A stretch of 43,248 nt of DNA from Pseudomonadales bacterium (GTDB taxonomy: Bacteria; Pseudomonadota; Gammaproteobacteria; Pseudomonadales; Azotimanducaceae). This document shows, one piece after another, positions 16,847-24,890 of this stretch. The stretch spans positions 1 to 43,248 of the forward strand of contig JAESSY010000113.1 of assembly GCA_016763855.1 (NCBI GenBank). The letters are read 5' to 3'. How positions within the stretch are numbered: position 1 is the stretch's first letter; the number at the start of each line of letters is the position of its first letter. The notes below the pieces were generated by a model. It was not told the DNA's origin and searched no databases. It saw nothing but the letters and a program-made list of their open reading frames with translations. The position numbers and the translations under genes are program-made.

Positions 16847-18370
16847 ATGATCACGCGCCAAATCGCATTAAGATGCAAACTACTGTTCGCTTGTTTAGCG
16901 TTTTGCTCACAAGGGCTCGCTGATGAGATTGAGGCTTATTTATTTACAGAAATTAAATTTAACCAAGCCAATTATCTCGCTAATCACGAAGAATTTATCA
17001 ATCGGCTTCGAAATGAAGAACATGCAAAGGCTAACGCTATCATGTTGAATCTTGTTGAGAATATTAGAGCAGATTCAACAGTCAGCAAGATGACCTTTGC
17101 AAAAACATTAAGTAATTCTGCTATTTCAAACGCAATTGTTGGAAATCAAGCATTGGCCATCTCCGAGTTTGAATCAGCGATTGAACTCCTAATAGAAGCA
17201 AGCGACAGATATAACACCAAGCTAACAAAGATCTTAATGGCCAAATCTCTCGTTCACAGATTTGAAAAAGACAACACACAGGCAGAAAATGCACTAAGAC
17301 GAACACAACATATTTTTCATAGACAGTCCGGTGTCTATGCCGAGGCACAATTGCCAGTAGTAGAAGCCTTAACCTACATGAATTTGCGGCGAGGAAAGTC
17401 AATGGCCGCAGATCGTGAACAGTTTTTTCGCCTCAAGATAAGTGAAGAAGTTTACGGTCGTAACAGCAAAGAAATTATTCCTACCCTGGAAAGTCTAGGC
17501 CTTTATTTTGCAAACCGTGCATCGGCAATTACAGCTAACCGAGAAGTAGAAAGCGCGATCTATCGTGACAAATTGTTTAAAGTGGCGATTAATTTTTTCG
17601 AAAGAGCGATTGCGATAATCGAAGATAAATATGGTACCGACGATCTTCGCCTTATCAGCGTTCTTCACGGCATTTCAAAAACCAGAACGATTGCGATAAT
17701 CAAAGATAAACAGGGTACCAACGATCTTCGCCTCATAGGCTCTCTTCACGGCATTTCAAAAACCAGATTCATCCAGGGATCCTCTTTCGCAACAGCAAGA
17801 GAATCAATGGAAAGAGCGTCACAAATCATTTCAGATAGCCCAACAACAGATATAACTGACCATGTAAAGTCCCTCATTGCGCTCGGTGATACTTACCTCA
17901 TCACCCAAGATGCTCGTTCTAACAGCATATATACTCAGGCATGGAATCTACTCGACGAAGTACCTGAAAACCAATCTATAAGAGATCAGTTTTTTGGGCA
18001 GCCCAAACTGCTTTACCCAGATGTATTGATAGAGCGCATATTGACAAGACAACCCTCAAATACAACACCTTCGGAAGATCTGTTTGTCGATTTGGAATAC
18101 GACGTCAGGCAAAATGGAAGGGTACGCAACATTCAAGTCATAGAGAGTAACGTGCCGAATAACGAGAAAAAATTATTGCGTAATTACGTTTCGAAGATGC
18201 GCTATAGACCGAGACTTGTAAACGGGCAAGCCGTTACAACTGAAGGCATAAAACTTCATCAAATTTTCAAAGTGTCAGTTCAATCTGGTGCAGCGAAGGA
18301 ACTTACAGAGCAATTGATTCAAATTGAACAAGAAATGCCGAACAAAACACCTGAAAACCTTAGTCAGTAA
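16847..18370 (+). CDS. Secreted TPR protein with TonB C-terminal domain, paralog 2
   Basis: A 507-residue paralog of the preceding gene: same signal peptide (KLLFACLAFCSQGLA), TPR-like middle, and TonB C-terminal domain near 400-475 (DLEYDVRQNGRVRNIQVIES, YRPRLVNGQAV). Shared landmarks include RTQHIFHRQSGVYAEAQLP against RAQHLIHRYQGVYSPYQNE. The ATG chosen has AGGA six bases upstream; an in-frame GTG at 16814 would add 11 residues. Unlike paralog 1 it contains a recent 81-base tandem duplication (27 residues) at 17607-17768, and a C-terminal tail of about 35 residues after the TonB-C domain. The two genes run together and face the lipoprotein pair. Confidence 0.82.
   Translation: MITRQIALRCKLLFACLAFCSQGLADEIEAYLFTEIKFNQANYLANHEEFINRLRNEEHAKANAIMLNLVENIRADSTVSKMTFAKTLSNSAISNAIVGNQALAISEFESAIELLIEASDRYNTKLTKILMAKSLVHRFEKDNTQAENALRRTQHIFHRQSGVYAEAQLPVVEALTYMNLRRGKSMAADREQFFRLKISEEVYGRNSKEIIPTLESLGLYFANRASAITANREVESAIYRDKLFKVAINFFERAIAIIEDKYGTDDLRLISVLHGISKTRTIAIIKDKQGTNDLRLIGSLHGISKTRFIQGSSFATARESMERASQIISDSPTTDITDHVKSLIALGDTYLITQDARSNSIYTQAWNLLDEVPENQSIRDQFFGQPKLLYPDVLIERILTRQPSNTTPSEDLFVDLEYDVRQNGRVRNIQVIESNVPNNEKKLLRNYVSKMRYRPRLVNGQAVTTEGIKLHQIFKVSVQSGAAKELTEQLIQIEQEMPNKTPENLSQ
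17607..17768 (+). repeat. 81-bp in-frame tandem duplication inside the TonB-C/TPR paralog 2
   Basis: Two adjacent copies of an 81-base unit (17607-17687 and 17688-17768) are nearly identical, with differences of single bases, and encode AIAIIEDKYGTDDLRLISV... and TIAIIKDKQGTNDLRLIGS... each ending LHGISKTR. Paralog 1 has only one such unit at the matching place. The frame is kept, so the protein gains 27 residues. Confidence 0.95.
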
Positions 18371-18387
18371 ATTATCAGAGAGTTCGA

Positions 18388-19074
18388 TTATCCCCCATCA
18401 GATATTAAAAATCCTTTCAGTTGAGCCGCAAGCGCTTTGCAGGCCGCATTACCCGGTCTTGCTAGAATGGGAATAGGAATAATGACACCAGCAAGATAGG
18501 AAGTACCATTAGCCTCTGCGCTGATTTTCCCCGCTGTGGTCATATTCTTCAAATCCCAGATGGAAGCCTCGTAAGAGGCATCTTGCTCCCAGTAAGTGAG
18601 GCCAAAACAACCTCCACCAAAGGTGCTCACAGTACAACTGAAACTGCCCCCCTTATCGATGGTTACTGTATCGCCCTTTATCCATGCCAAGTACCGAACA
18701 TTTGAATTGTTAATCTTATCCTGGACACCGGGTTGAGCAAACAATTTCGCCAAGTCATCACTCGATGACGGTGCTGTTCTTGGCTCAAACCAAGGATACA
18801 TTTGATCCTTAAATTGATTCTCAGGAATAATATTTATCGGCGTTGGTCCGTTTCCCAGCGCATCAGCTAAGCATTCTGTAAAACTTTCTTCTGTTTCACG
18901 ATCGTTGTAGCTTGCTCGACCTAAAATGACGAGGGTTTCGTCAATCGCGATTTCCGTTGTTGACTTACGTGACTCTTCTATTCGGGCTGAAACACAGGCT
19001 GACAACCCGACTACCAGACCGAGGAGTATGATGATTTTGCCTAATTTCTTCACCATTCCTAACTTCTTCATCAT
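18388..19074 (-). CDS. Putative outer-membrane lipoprotein A
   Basis: Unrecognised 228-residue protein with a lipoprotein signal: hydrophobic stretch then LSAC (Cys27), with Val and Ser after Cys, predicting outer-membrane sorting. The first residues hold a short KKLG repeat. The mature part has a VILGRASYNDRETEESFTEC start and several Cys residues (FSCTVSTFGGGCFGL) that may form disulfides, plus LAGVIIPIPIL before the final helix. Its start codon overlaps the stop of the upstream lipoprotein by one base (TAATG), so translation is coupled. The gene ends 18 bases from the convergent TonB-C paralog 2. No function assigned. Confidence 0.7.
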   Translation of the reverse strand: MMKKLGMVKKLGKIIILLGLVVGLSACVSARIEESRKSTTEIAIDETLVILGRASYNDRETEESFTECLADALGNGPTPINIIPENQFKDQMYPWFEPRTAPSSSDDLAKLFAQPGVQDKINNSNVRYLAWIKGDTVTIDKGGSFSCTVSTFGGGCFGLTYWEQDASYEASIWDLKNMTTAGKISAEANGTSYLAGVIIPIPILARPGNAACKALAAQLKGFLISDGG

Positions 19075-19673
19075 TAGTGCACCCTCGATTCATTGAGCCA
19101 CTGACTTACTTCAGGCAATAATTTGAGTTCGGTTGATATTCTAGTCCCACCATCTCTTATGGCTAACATTGTTGCATGCCCCAACGCCGATGAAGCATTA
19201 AAAGATCCTGGCTCACTCTTGCCGTAACCGACTACAGCGTATTCAGTTAATTTTTCATTTTCGTTACTGTACAGACTAATTCGATAGTGGATCGATGCGG
19301 AGAAAAATTTTAAACCTGAAATATCAGGCGTTAGAAAACCGTACTTCTCTATTCTCGGGATAATAATCCCGTCAAAGTTGCTGGAATCCTCTGCAGATAA
19401 CTCCGGGGTATTTACTTCAACTACTGTCTCAAACATCGCCGACATGAGGTTACGAAAAAATACGAGGTTTTGCTTACCCAACTCAATCTGCCACTTACCT
19501 TCCCCATATAAGGACTCAGAGTGCACAAATTCTTTGAAAGTTTCGTCATAGTATATTGCGACCCTAACAGGCATTTTTTCAATCAGGGGGGTAGGCACTG
19601 TACCCGTTACAACAATATTAGTGACACAGGATGAAAGTAATAGTGTGATTCCGATCAGTATTGAGAGTTTCAT
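19074..19673 (-). CDS. Putative outer-membrane lipoprotein B
   Basis: Unrecognised 199-residue lipoprotein: signal peptide with lipobox LSSC (Cys16) followed by Val-Thr, predicted outer-membrane. The mature protein begins NIVVTGTVPTPLIEKMPVRVAIYYDE and contains an FKEFVHSESLYGEGKWQIELG region and KYGFLTPDISGLKFFSASIHYRI, a beta-rich pattern reminiscent of other small lipoproteins whose C-terminus includes a helix with a conserved Leu. The gene is coupled to lipoprotein A by a one-base overlap, so the two likely form a complex. A TATAAT element lies about 17 bases upstream of the ATG on the minus strand. Confidence 0.68.
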   Translation of the reverse strand: MKLSILIGITLLLSSCVTNIVVTGTVPTPLIEKMPVRVAIYYDETFKEFVHSESLYGEGKWQIELGKQNLVFFRNLMSAMFETVVEVNTPELSAEDSSNFDGIIIPRIEKYGFLTPDISGLKFFSASIHYRISLYSNENEKLTEYAVVGYGKSEPGSFNASSALGHATMLAIRDGGTRISTELKLLPEVSQWLNESRVH

Positions 19674-20053
19674 CCGTTACATTCCATTTATTATATAGAC
19701 TTATTTTTCGAAATCCCTGAGATATGGGTTTCAGAGCTTAGCGTATCCATTTACTTAGACCGATTCTAAACTGACAATATTCTGTTGTCATCACAAGGAG
19801 GTTAACCGTCATTTACCCAATCCTGCAAATTTCTGTGTCATTCATTCCAGATCCCTGTGGATAAACCCATTTAGATCAGAAAGTACTAGAAAAAAGAAAA
19901 AAATACACTTTTACCATTCATGCTTTGAACATTTCACCCAATTTACGGGTCATAGCATTGTATGTATGCAATATCTTGGTTTCATTCAGGTAAACTTCAG
20001 AATAGAACAGCAACAATACACCTAAATATGACAATGAGAAGACCTTAAACGCC
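19674..20053. other. Intergenic region upstream of the envelope-machine array
   Basis: These 380 bases separate the divergent lipoprotein B gene and the Pro/Ser-rich lipoprotein gene. On the minus strand TATAAT (19690-19695) is a good -10 for lipoprotein B, but no clear -35 matches it. An inverted repeat TGACAA/TTGTCA occupies 19772-19790 and a strong AAGGAGG ribosome-like site at 19795-19801 has no ATG, GTG or TTG start at a suitable distance; I see only a short reading frame after an ATT. The remainder is AT-rich and shows no gene. Confidence 0.6.
19772..19790. promoter_or_regulatory. Operator-like inverted repeat
   Basis: Perfect 6-bp half sites TGACAA and TTGTCA separated by seven bases lie between the divergent lipoprotein B and Pro/Ser-rich lipoprotein genes. 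They could bind a dimeric regulator of either. The site matches no regulon I can name. Confidence 0.35.
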
Positions 20054-21355
20054 ATGATCGGTATAAAAAGAGCAGCCCAAACCCTCCTAATCTTTAGCTT
20101 CATATTTGTGCTAAGTGCTTGTAAATCAAAGGTTAAAATACCTACACCCCCTTCTAATCCTTCGACACCCAGTTCAAAACCACCTAGCTCTCTGCCCTCT
20201 ATTCCAAGCATACCTAGCCCGAGTTCTAAACCCTCTATACCCTCCGCTTCTCCACCTAGCGCTAAACCACCCTCTCCTTCTAGGCCATCGCCCTCTATGC
20301 CATCACCTTCTAGTAAGAGCAAAAGTGGAGACAAGAGTAAAAGCTCTAAGCAAAGCAGCGAAAAAGGTGAACCAGGATCCGAATCCAATGAAAGTGCAGA
20401 AAACAAAAGCGATCGCAAACAAGCTGGCGAAGATCTACAAAAAGCAGGTGAACAGGTCGCTAAGGCAAGCGGCAAGCTCGGTGAGAGTGGTTCAGATAGT
20501 TTTCCTCCTGAGTTTCCGGTTGAAGAATCTGACAAAGTAGGAGATCAACCACCGGATGTCTTGATGCCGGAATCCGATGCCACTTCTGACTCAGATGAAC
20601 TCGTATTTGAAGCATCAGAAGCAGCAAATTCAAGCAGCGAAGAGATTCAAGCTGCCCAAGCAGCGCTCGAAGAAGCAGGCATTGCTTTACAGACAGCAGG
20701 TGAAGCGGTCAGTGATGCAGATTCAGAAGAAGCCATAGCTGAAGCAGAGCAATTGCTATCCGATGCAAGAATAAAAATCATCATTGCTGGACAAGACCTT
20801 GCCAATCTAGGGGATAGTGATATTGACGAAGCCACATCCCAGGTAATTGAAGACATTGAATCTGCAATCGATGAGGCAAATGTTTATTTGGTTATCGCAA
20901 CCCAATCAATCCTCACAGCGAAAACAGGTCTACCTGAATTCCCTGGTGGAGGCACCATCAGCAGCACAAAGGATAATGGACCTGTTGGCACACTGGACGA
21001 CGAATTAGAGCAATCTTTAATAATTTTTGATGGTGAGATCGAAGACGCCAGGGCAACCATCATACAATCAACACCCGCACCAACGGGTGATATTGTTGGC
21101 GTTCAGACAGATCGGCCTGCAGGGGAGTCGAATTATCCAGAAGCTAGTGACGAAGAAGGCGCGAGCGATACCGAAGGAGATCAGGAAGATCAAATGGCCT
21201 CTGCTGTGCCGAATATCGTACCAGAGGGTATCCCGTCAGCCCAGGGAGACGACATCGTCGCTCAGCAGCTTAGAGAAGCAGCCATTGCGGAAACCGACCC
21301 TGGTTTAAAGGAAAAACTCTGGGAAGAGTACCGACGCTATAAATCTGGACTATAA
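20054..21355 (+). CDS. Pro/Ser-rich lipoprotein of unknown function
   Basis: A 433-residue lipoprotein (lipobox LSAC, Cys23, then Lys-Ser). Residues about 29-92 are a low-complexity Pro/Ser/Lys stalk of short PSxPS units, which could cross the cell-wall layer. From about 95 to 160 it is charged and Ser-rich; residues about 190-300 form a helical, Ala/Glu-rich part with repeated AAQAALEEAGIALQTAGEA- and AEQLLSDARIKIIIAGQDLA-type heptads. The C-terminal end is a compact motif (DDIVAQQLREAAIAETDPG then LWEEYRRYKSGL). It begins the array of kinase-like, proton-channel and VWA genes. Function unknown; an outer-membrane-tethered stalk is plausible. Confidence 0.72.
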   Translation: MIGIKRAAQTLLIFSFIFVLSACKSKVKIPTPPSNPSTPSSKPPSSLPSIPSIPSPSSKPSIPSASPPSAKPPSPSRPSPSMPSPSSKSKSGDKSKSSKQSSEKGEPGSESNESAENKSDRKQAGEDLQKAGEQVAKASGKLGESGSDSFPPEFPVEESDKVGDQPPDVLMPESDATSDSDELVFEASEAANSSSEEIQAAQAALEEAGIALQTAGEAVSDADSEEAIAEAEQLLSDARIKIIIAGQDLANLGDSDIDEATSQVIEDIESAIDEANVYLVIATQSILTAKTGLPEFPGGGTISSTKDNGPVGTLDDELEQSLIIFDGEIEDARATIIQSTPAPTGDIVGVQTDRPAGESNYPEASDEEGASDTEGDQEDQMASAVPNIVPEGIPSAQGDDIVAQQLREAAIAETDPGLKEKLWEEYRRYKSGL

Positions 21356-21389
21356 ACTTGGTTTTTTAATCTGCTTTAGAGAAAGAGCG

Positions 21390-21420
21390 TACAAATTTGT
21401 AATACTTCCCAAATTTGGGA
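21390..21420. promoter_or_regulatory. Pair of perfect palindromes upstream of the second lipoprotein
   Basis: Two perfect palindromes with a shared AAATTT core lie in the 99-base gap before the lipoprotein gene: TACAAATTTGTA (21390-21401) and TCCCAAATTTGGGA (21407-21420). Their centres are 18 bp apart, nearly two helical turns, as expected for two operator sites or a cooperative dimer pair. No T tract follows, so a terminator is unlikely. Confidence 0.5.
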
Positions 21421-21454
21421 TACAAGGCAAAAAAACAATATTAAAAGGGCGAAA

Positions 21455-22636
21455 ATGAAGATCGAGACAAAGATACGGAACGGAATGACGCTATTGCTCT
21501 GCACATTGTTATTAGGTGGTTGTTCCTCTACTGAAGTCATTAAAGCTAATTCTACGCCAACCCAAACCGCCACAGTCCAATTGCCTGACCATCTCTACAT
21601 GGACATCGGAATCCTTCCCCTCGATCCCGGTATACCGGCAACAGAGAAAGCCATTGCAAAGCAGTTAATCGTCCCTGATGTCAGACGGGCTGAATCACAA
21701 TTTATTGCCTTTCATTTGAAAGACACTTTGGAAGCAACAGGGAATTGGGGTGCTGTTAGAGTAACGCCAAAAGTATCAGAGGCAGTCGATTTGACGCTTT
21801 CAGGAAAAATATCATTATCAGATGGTGAACTCCTAGAGATTCAATTTAGTGCGATTGATTCCCAGGGTCGAGTTTGGCTAGATAAAACCTATCGCGATCA
21901 AGCAAGTAAATTTAATTATGATGAAGCCCAGGAAGATCCCTTTCAGGACTTATACAATGATTTCGCAAACGATTTGCTCCGCTATAGAGAAAAACTCAGC
22001 CTCGCTCAGATTACAGATATTCGACGAGTTGCAAGTTTAAGATATGCACGCAATCTCTCTCCAGATGCATTTGGGCAGTATCTAACAACGTCCAAGGGTG
22101 GTTACACTACAGTTCTTCAACTCCCAGCGGATACCGACCGCATGTTGCAACGAGTCGATAAGATCAAAGATCGCGAGCATCTTTTTGTCGATACACTGGA
22201 TGAATATTATCGAAAGTTTTACCGTGATATGAAGGGCTCCTATGATGAATGGAGATTTGCCACCTATGAAGAATCAATTAATCTCAGACGTATGAAAAAA
22301 CAGGCCAACACTAGATTGATAAGTGGTGCAGCCCTCATAGCAGCGGGAATTTATGCTGGTAGCGAAACGGGCACATACGCAGGTTCTGTAGGTGCAGCTG
22401 GCGTCGTTGCAGGTGGTGTTGGTGTCATTAAAAGAGGGTTTGATCGACGCAGGGAAGCCGAAATACATGCAGAATCATTACGTGAACTGAGCCAATCTCT
22501 CGGTGCAGAGATTACACCTTATATTTTGAATATCGAGGGCCAAACTATAGAGCTAACAGGTACTGCTGATGCACAATATGCCCAATGGCGTGTGATCTTA
22601 AAAGAAATCTACACAACTGAAACCGGCACGCCTTAG
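21455..22636 (+). CDS. Lipoprotein with Gly/Ala-rich hydrophobic segment
   Basis: Unrecognised 393-residue lipoprotein (lipobox LGGC, Cys23, then Ser-Ser: outer-membrane sorting). The N-terminal domain (DIGILPLDPGIPATEKAIAK, then ESQFIAFHLKDTLEATGNWG) resembles small lipoproteins that assemble in the periplasm, and about residues 100-160 are beta-rich. A helical part follows (YRKFYRDMKGSYDEWRFATYEES), then a Gly/Ala-rich hydrophobic stretch at about 288-325 (GAALIAAGIYAGS, GAAGVVAGGVGVI), which could insert as a glycine-zipper hairpin. AGGG lies six bases before the ATG. Same strand and order as the kinase-like gene, 54 bases upstream of it. No enzyme motif. Confidence 0.72.
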   Translation: MKIETKIRNGMTLLLCTLLLGGCSSTEVIKANSTPTQTATVQLPDHLYMDIGILPLDPGIPATEKAIAKQLIVPDVRRAESQFIAFHLKDTLEATGNWGAVRVTPKVSEAVDLTLSGKISLSDGELLEIQFSAIDSQGRVWLDKTYRDQASKFNYDEAQEDPFQDLYNDFANDLLRYREKLSLAQITDIRRVASLRYARNLSPDAFGQYLTTSKGGYTTVLQLPADTDRMLQRVDKIKDREHLFVDTLDEYYRKFYRDMKGSYDEWRFATYEESINLRRMKKQANTRLISGAALIAAGIYAGSETGTYAGSVGAAGVVAGGVGVIKRGFDRRREAEIHAESLRELSQSLGAEITPYILNIEGQTIELTGTADAQYAQWRVILKEIYTTETGTP

Positions 22637-22690
22637 GATAAATAGCGTTACTATTAATCCTTTCGAATCACCTCTAGAACGACGATGTAA

Positions 22691-23557
22691 ATGACAATGA
22701 ACCTGATAGAAGGTCAGTCCTTCTCTGAAAAATATACCCTACTTCACCATGTCTCTGAAAATGATGCGGCTGACTGTTGGGTAGCAATGGATAGGAATTT
22801 AGAGGAGAAGGTTTTCCTCAAAATTTTTAAGTCCGATCTTTCTGATGAGACTATCAATAATCTTAGCAATACGATTGCGAAACAAAAGACTTTACAGCAT
22901 TCATTTATTGTTCGAAATTTCGAACTCGGAAATTCAAATAGTTTAATTTTTGTCACAGCAGCCTATCAACCCAACACTGAAACCTATTTACAGCAAGGGT
23001 CCTTTATTCAGCAGTGGCGAATGCTCAGACAAGTTGGCAAAGCTTTAGAGTTTGCCCACAGCGTCGGATTCGCACATGGACACCTTCACCCCGGCAACAT
23101 TCTTATCAATGATCAAGGGGACGCATATCTTACTGATTTTGGAGTGGCGAGATCCACAGCGAATGATGCCTATTTCAGCCCACAAGTGATAGATGGGGAG
23201 GATCCAACACCCCGCGATGATGCCTACTCTTTCGGTCAACTAGTTTGTGCAGCAATTTCAGGAAAACCCTGGCACGAAGGCTTAGAACTGGATTTGCCAT
23301 CTGAAATAGCACAGCTCGTCTCGATGATGCTTCATTCTTCTTCGATAGAGCGTCCTACTAGCCTTTCAAACATTATCGATAAGATCGACGACTTTGTTTC
23401 CAAAAAAGAAGAGCCCGAAGGCTTTAAGCCTGTTGTAGACACAAAAGATTTACACAAACTACCTAGAGAGCAAAAAACTGTATCTGTAAACCGAGTGCTG
23501 GGAGGATTTGTAGCACTGCTTTCATTAGTGGTTCTTGTTTTTTTTCTTATTGCCTGA
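22691..23557 (+). CDS. Membrane-anchored degenerate protein kinase (pseudokinase)
   Basis: Protein-kinase fold, 288 residues. The invariant Lys is in VFLKIF (Lys44) and DFG is intact (149-151), with an SPQ in place of the APE motif and RDDAYSFGQL after it. The catalytic loop reads HGHLHPGN (129-136) instead of HRDxKPxN: the catalytic Asp and Lys are both His, and the glycine-rich loop is not recognisable. Phosphotransfer is therefore unlikely; nucleotide or partner binding may remain. The C-terminus is a single TM helix (268-287) that ends the protein abruptly, with no outside domain. The next gene overlaps it by 23 bases in the +1 frame and looks like its periplasmic half. Confidence 0.85.
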   Translation: MTMNLIEGQSFSEKYTLLHHVSENDAADCWVAMDRNLEEKVFLKIFKSDLSDETINNLSNTIAKQKTLQHSFIVRNFELGNSNSLIFVTAAYQPNTETYLQQGSFIQQWRMLRQVGKALEFAHSVGFAHGHLHPGNILINDQGDAYLTDFGVARSTANDAYFSPQVIDGEDPTPRDDAYSFGQLVCAAISGKPWHEGLELDLPSEIAQLVSMMLHSSSIERPTSLSNIIDKIDDFVSKKEEPEGFKPVVDTKDLHKLPREQKTVSVNRVLGGFVALLSLVVLVFFLIA

Positions 23558-24890
23558 AACAAAACCCCCTGTTCTGGCCAAAAAACCTGCACCAATGCCA
23601 GGCCTAAAAATAGTGACGAGTGAAAAACCCCTTGAGCTTGCACCATTTGAAATTGCACAACGCAAGAAAATGGAAGAGCAAGGAGAAAAACTCGCGACAA
23701 GACTATTGCGACTTCAAATAGAAGTTGAAGATATTGGCGGACAAGTTTGGGCAGCCGAGCAATACAACGAAAGTGTCAATTTAGGAATTGCTGGTGATGA
23801 CGACTATCGCAACCAACTATATAAAATGGCATTTGATCAGTATCAAAATGGAATCCAGCTTTTGGAGGAGATTCTTGCATCAGCAGAGCATGTAATCGAT
23901 GTAAATCATCTAGCCGGGGATCAGGCACTACTCGATGGGGATGCTAACCTGGCGATTGAATCCTTTACCATTTTGAATTCAATCACACCTTTCGACATGG
24001 ACATACTGAATAAACTGGAACGCGCCGAGAACTTAGCAAAAGTGCAGAGTTTCATGGGCGACGGAGAAATATTCGAAAGAAATGGCGATTTGAATAACGC
24101 ACTCAACAGTTTTTCTAAGGCTTATGATCTCGATAACTTATGGGAAGCCGCACAGACTGCTCAATTGAGAGTTAAAAAAACAATCGCTAACCAAGCGTTC
24201 AACAATCAAATGTCACTTGCTTTTGCCGCGCTTAAGGATATGAAATTTGATGAAGCAAAACGACTTTTCAATGCAGCACAAAAACTACTGCCCAATTCAG
24301 AGGCACCGAAAGATGGATTAGAACAAGTTACCATTGCAGCAACTCAATCAATTATAGAATCCCACAGGACTGCGTCCCTACAAGGTGAAGAAGCTGAAGA
24401 TTGGTCACTCGTTGCAAAGGAATATGAAGCCATACTCGCGATAGCATCAGGAACAACCTACGCTACCGAAGGTTTAAAGAGAGCAATTGATCGCCTCAGT
24501 GTTGAAAACGAGCTAAACCAATTTATTGCTCATGCTGATCTTATGGTGACTGACGATGCGTTAAATGAAGCAAAATCTGCACTGCTAAGTGCTTTCAAAA
24601 TTAAGGACCCAGGGCAAAAGTTGCAAGGTCAAATAAACCAACTCTCTCACTTAATTTCTCTCGCTAGGATTCCAATAAATGTTGAATTGCGCTCCAACAG
24701 CAAGACTGATGTCACCATTTACAAAATCCGTGCCTTCGGACTCATCAGCTCCGTCACGCTTCCACTTTATCCCGGCACCTATACCTTTGTAGGTAAACGA
24801 CGAGGTTATAGAGACGTTCACAAAGAAGTTACATTACACGGTGGACGACCTGCTCCATCTATTGAGATCAGCTGCGTAGAAAGAATTTAA
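23535..24890 (+). CDS. TPR-like / PEGA-like protein, probable periplasmic half of the pseudokinase
   Basis: A 451-codon frame with helical TPR-like repeats (GDANLAIESFTILNSI, ERNGDLNNALNSFSKAYDLD, MKFDEAKRLFNAAQKLLP) and a last ~70 residues like a PEGA domain (LPLYPGTYTFVGKRRGYRDVHKEVTL). It has no signal peptide, no ribosome site at its TTG start, and begins inside the upstream TM helix. Reading through with one base fewer at the T8 run gives TM helix followed by LLPETKPPVLAKK and then this domain, a normal single-pass kinase architecture of about 732 residues. It overlaps the next gene by one base (TAATG). Independent translation is possible but is the weaker explanation. Confidence 0.75.
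   Translation: MFFFLLPETKPPVLAKKPAPMPGLKIVTSEKPLELAPFEIAQRKKMEEQGEKLATRLLRLQIEVEDIGGQVWAAEQYNESVNLGIAGDDDYRNQLYKMAFDQYQNGIQLLEEILASAEHVIDVNHLAGDQALLDGDANLAIESFTILNSITPFDMDILNKLERAENLAKVQSFMGDGEIFERNGDLNNALNSFSKAYDLDNLWEAAQTAQLRVKKTIANQAFNNQMSLAFAALKDMKFDEAKRLFNAAQKLLPNSEAPKDGLEQVTIAATQSIIESHRTASLQGEEAEDWSLVAKEYEAILAIASGTTYATEGLKRAIDRLSVENELNQFIAHADLMVTDDALNEAKSALLSAFKIKDPGQKLQGQINQLSHLISLARIPINVELRSNSKTDVTIYKIRAFGLISSVTLPLYPGTYTFVGKRRGYRDVHKEVTLHGGRPAPSIEISCVERI
23538..23545 (+). other. T8 run at the pseudokinase/TPR frame change
   Basis: Eight consecutive T bases inside the codons for the end of the TM helix. With seven T the two frames fuse into one protein; with eight the upstream frame stops at 23555-23557 after FFLIA. 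The site is either a slippery site for polymerase or ribosome, a real frameshift, or a homopolymer sequencing error. Confidence 0.7.

Noticed and set aside
19795-19850. Strong AAGGAGG ribosome-like site followed by an ATT-initiated 17-codon frame
   Set aside because: ATT starts are very rare, the peptide has no feature, and no leader-peptide logic links it to the next gene.
19918-20535. Long minus-strand open frame of about 205 codons opposite the Pro/Ser-rich lipoprotein
   Set aside because: It is the complement of the Pro/Ser repeat stalk and reads as Gly/Leu/Glu-rich low complexity; the plus-strand frame has a lipobox and a sensible layout.
20115-20540. Overlapping plus-strand frame of 141 codons within the same stalk region
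   Set aside because: Leu/Pro/His-rich shadow of the repeat; no ribosome site and no known domain.
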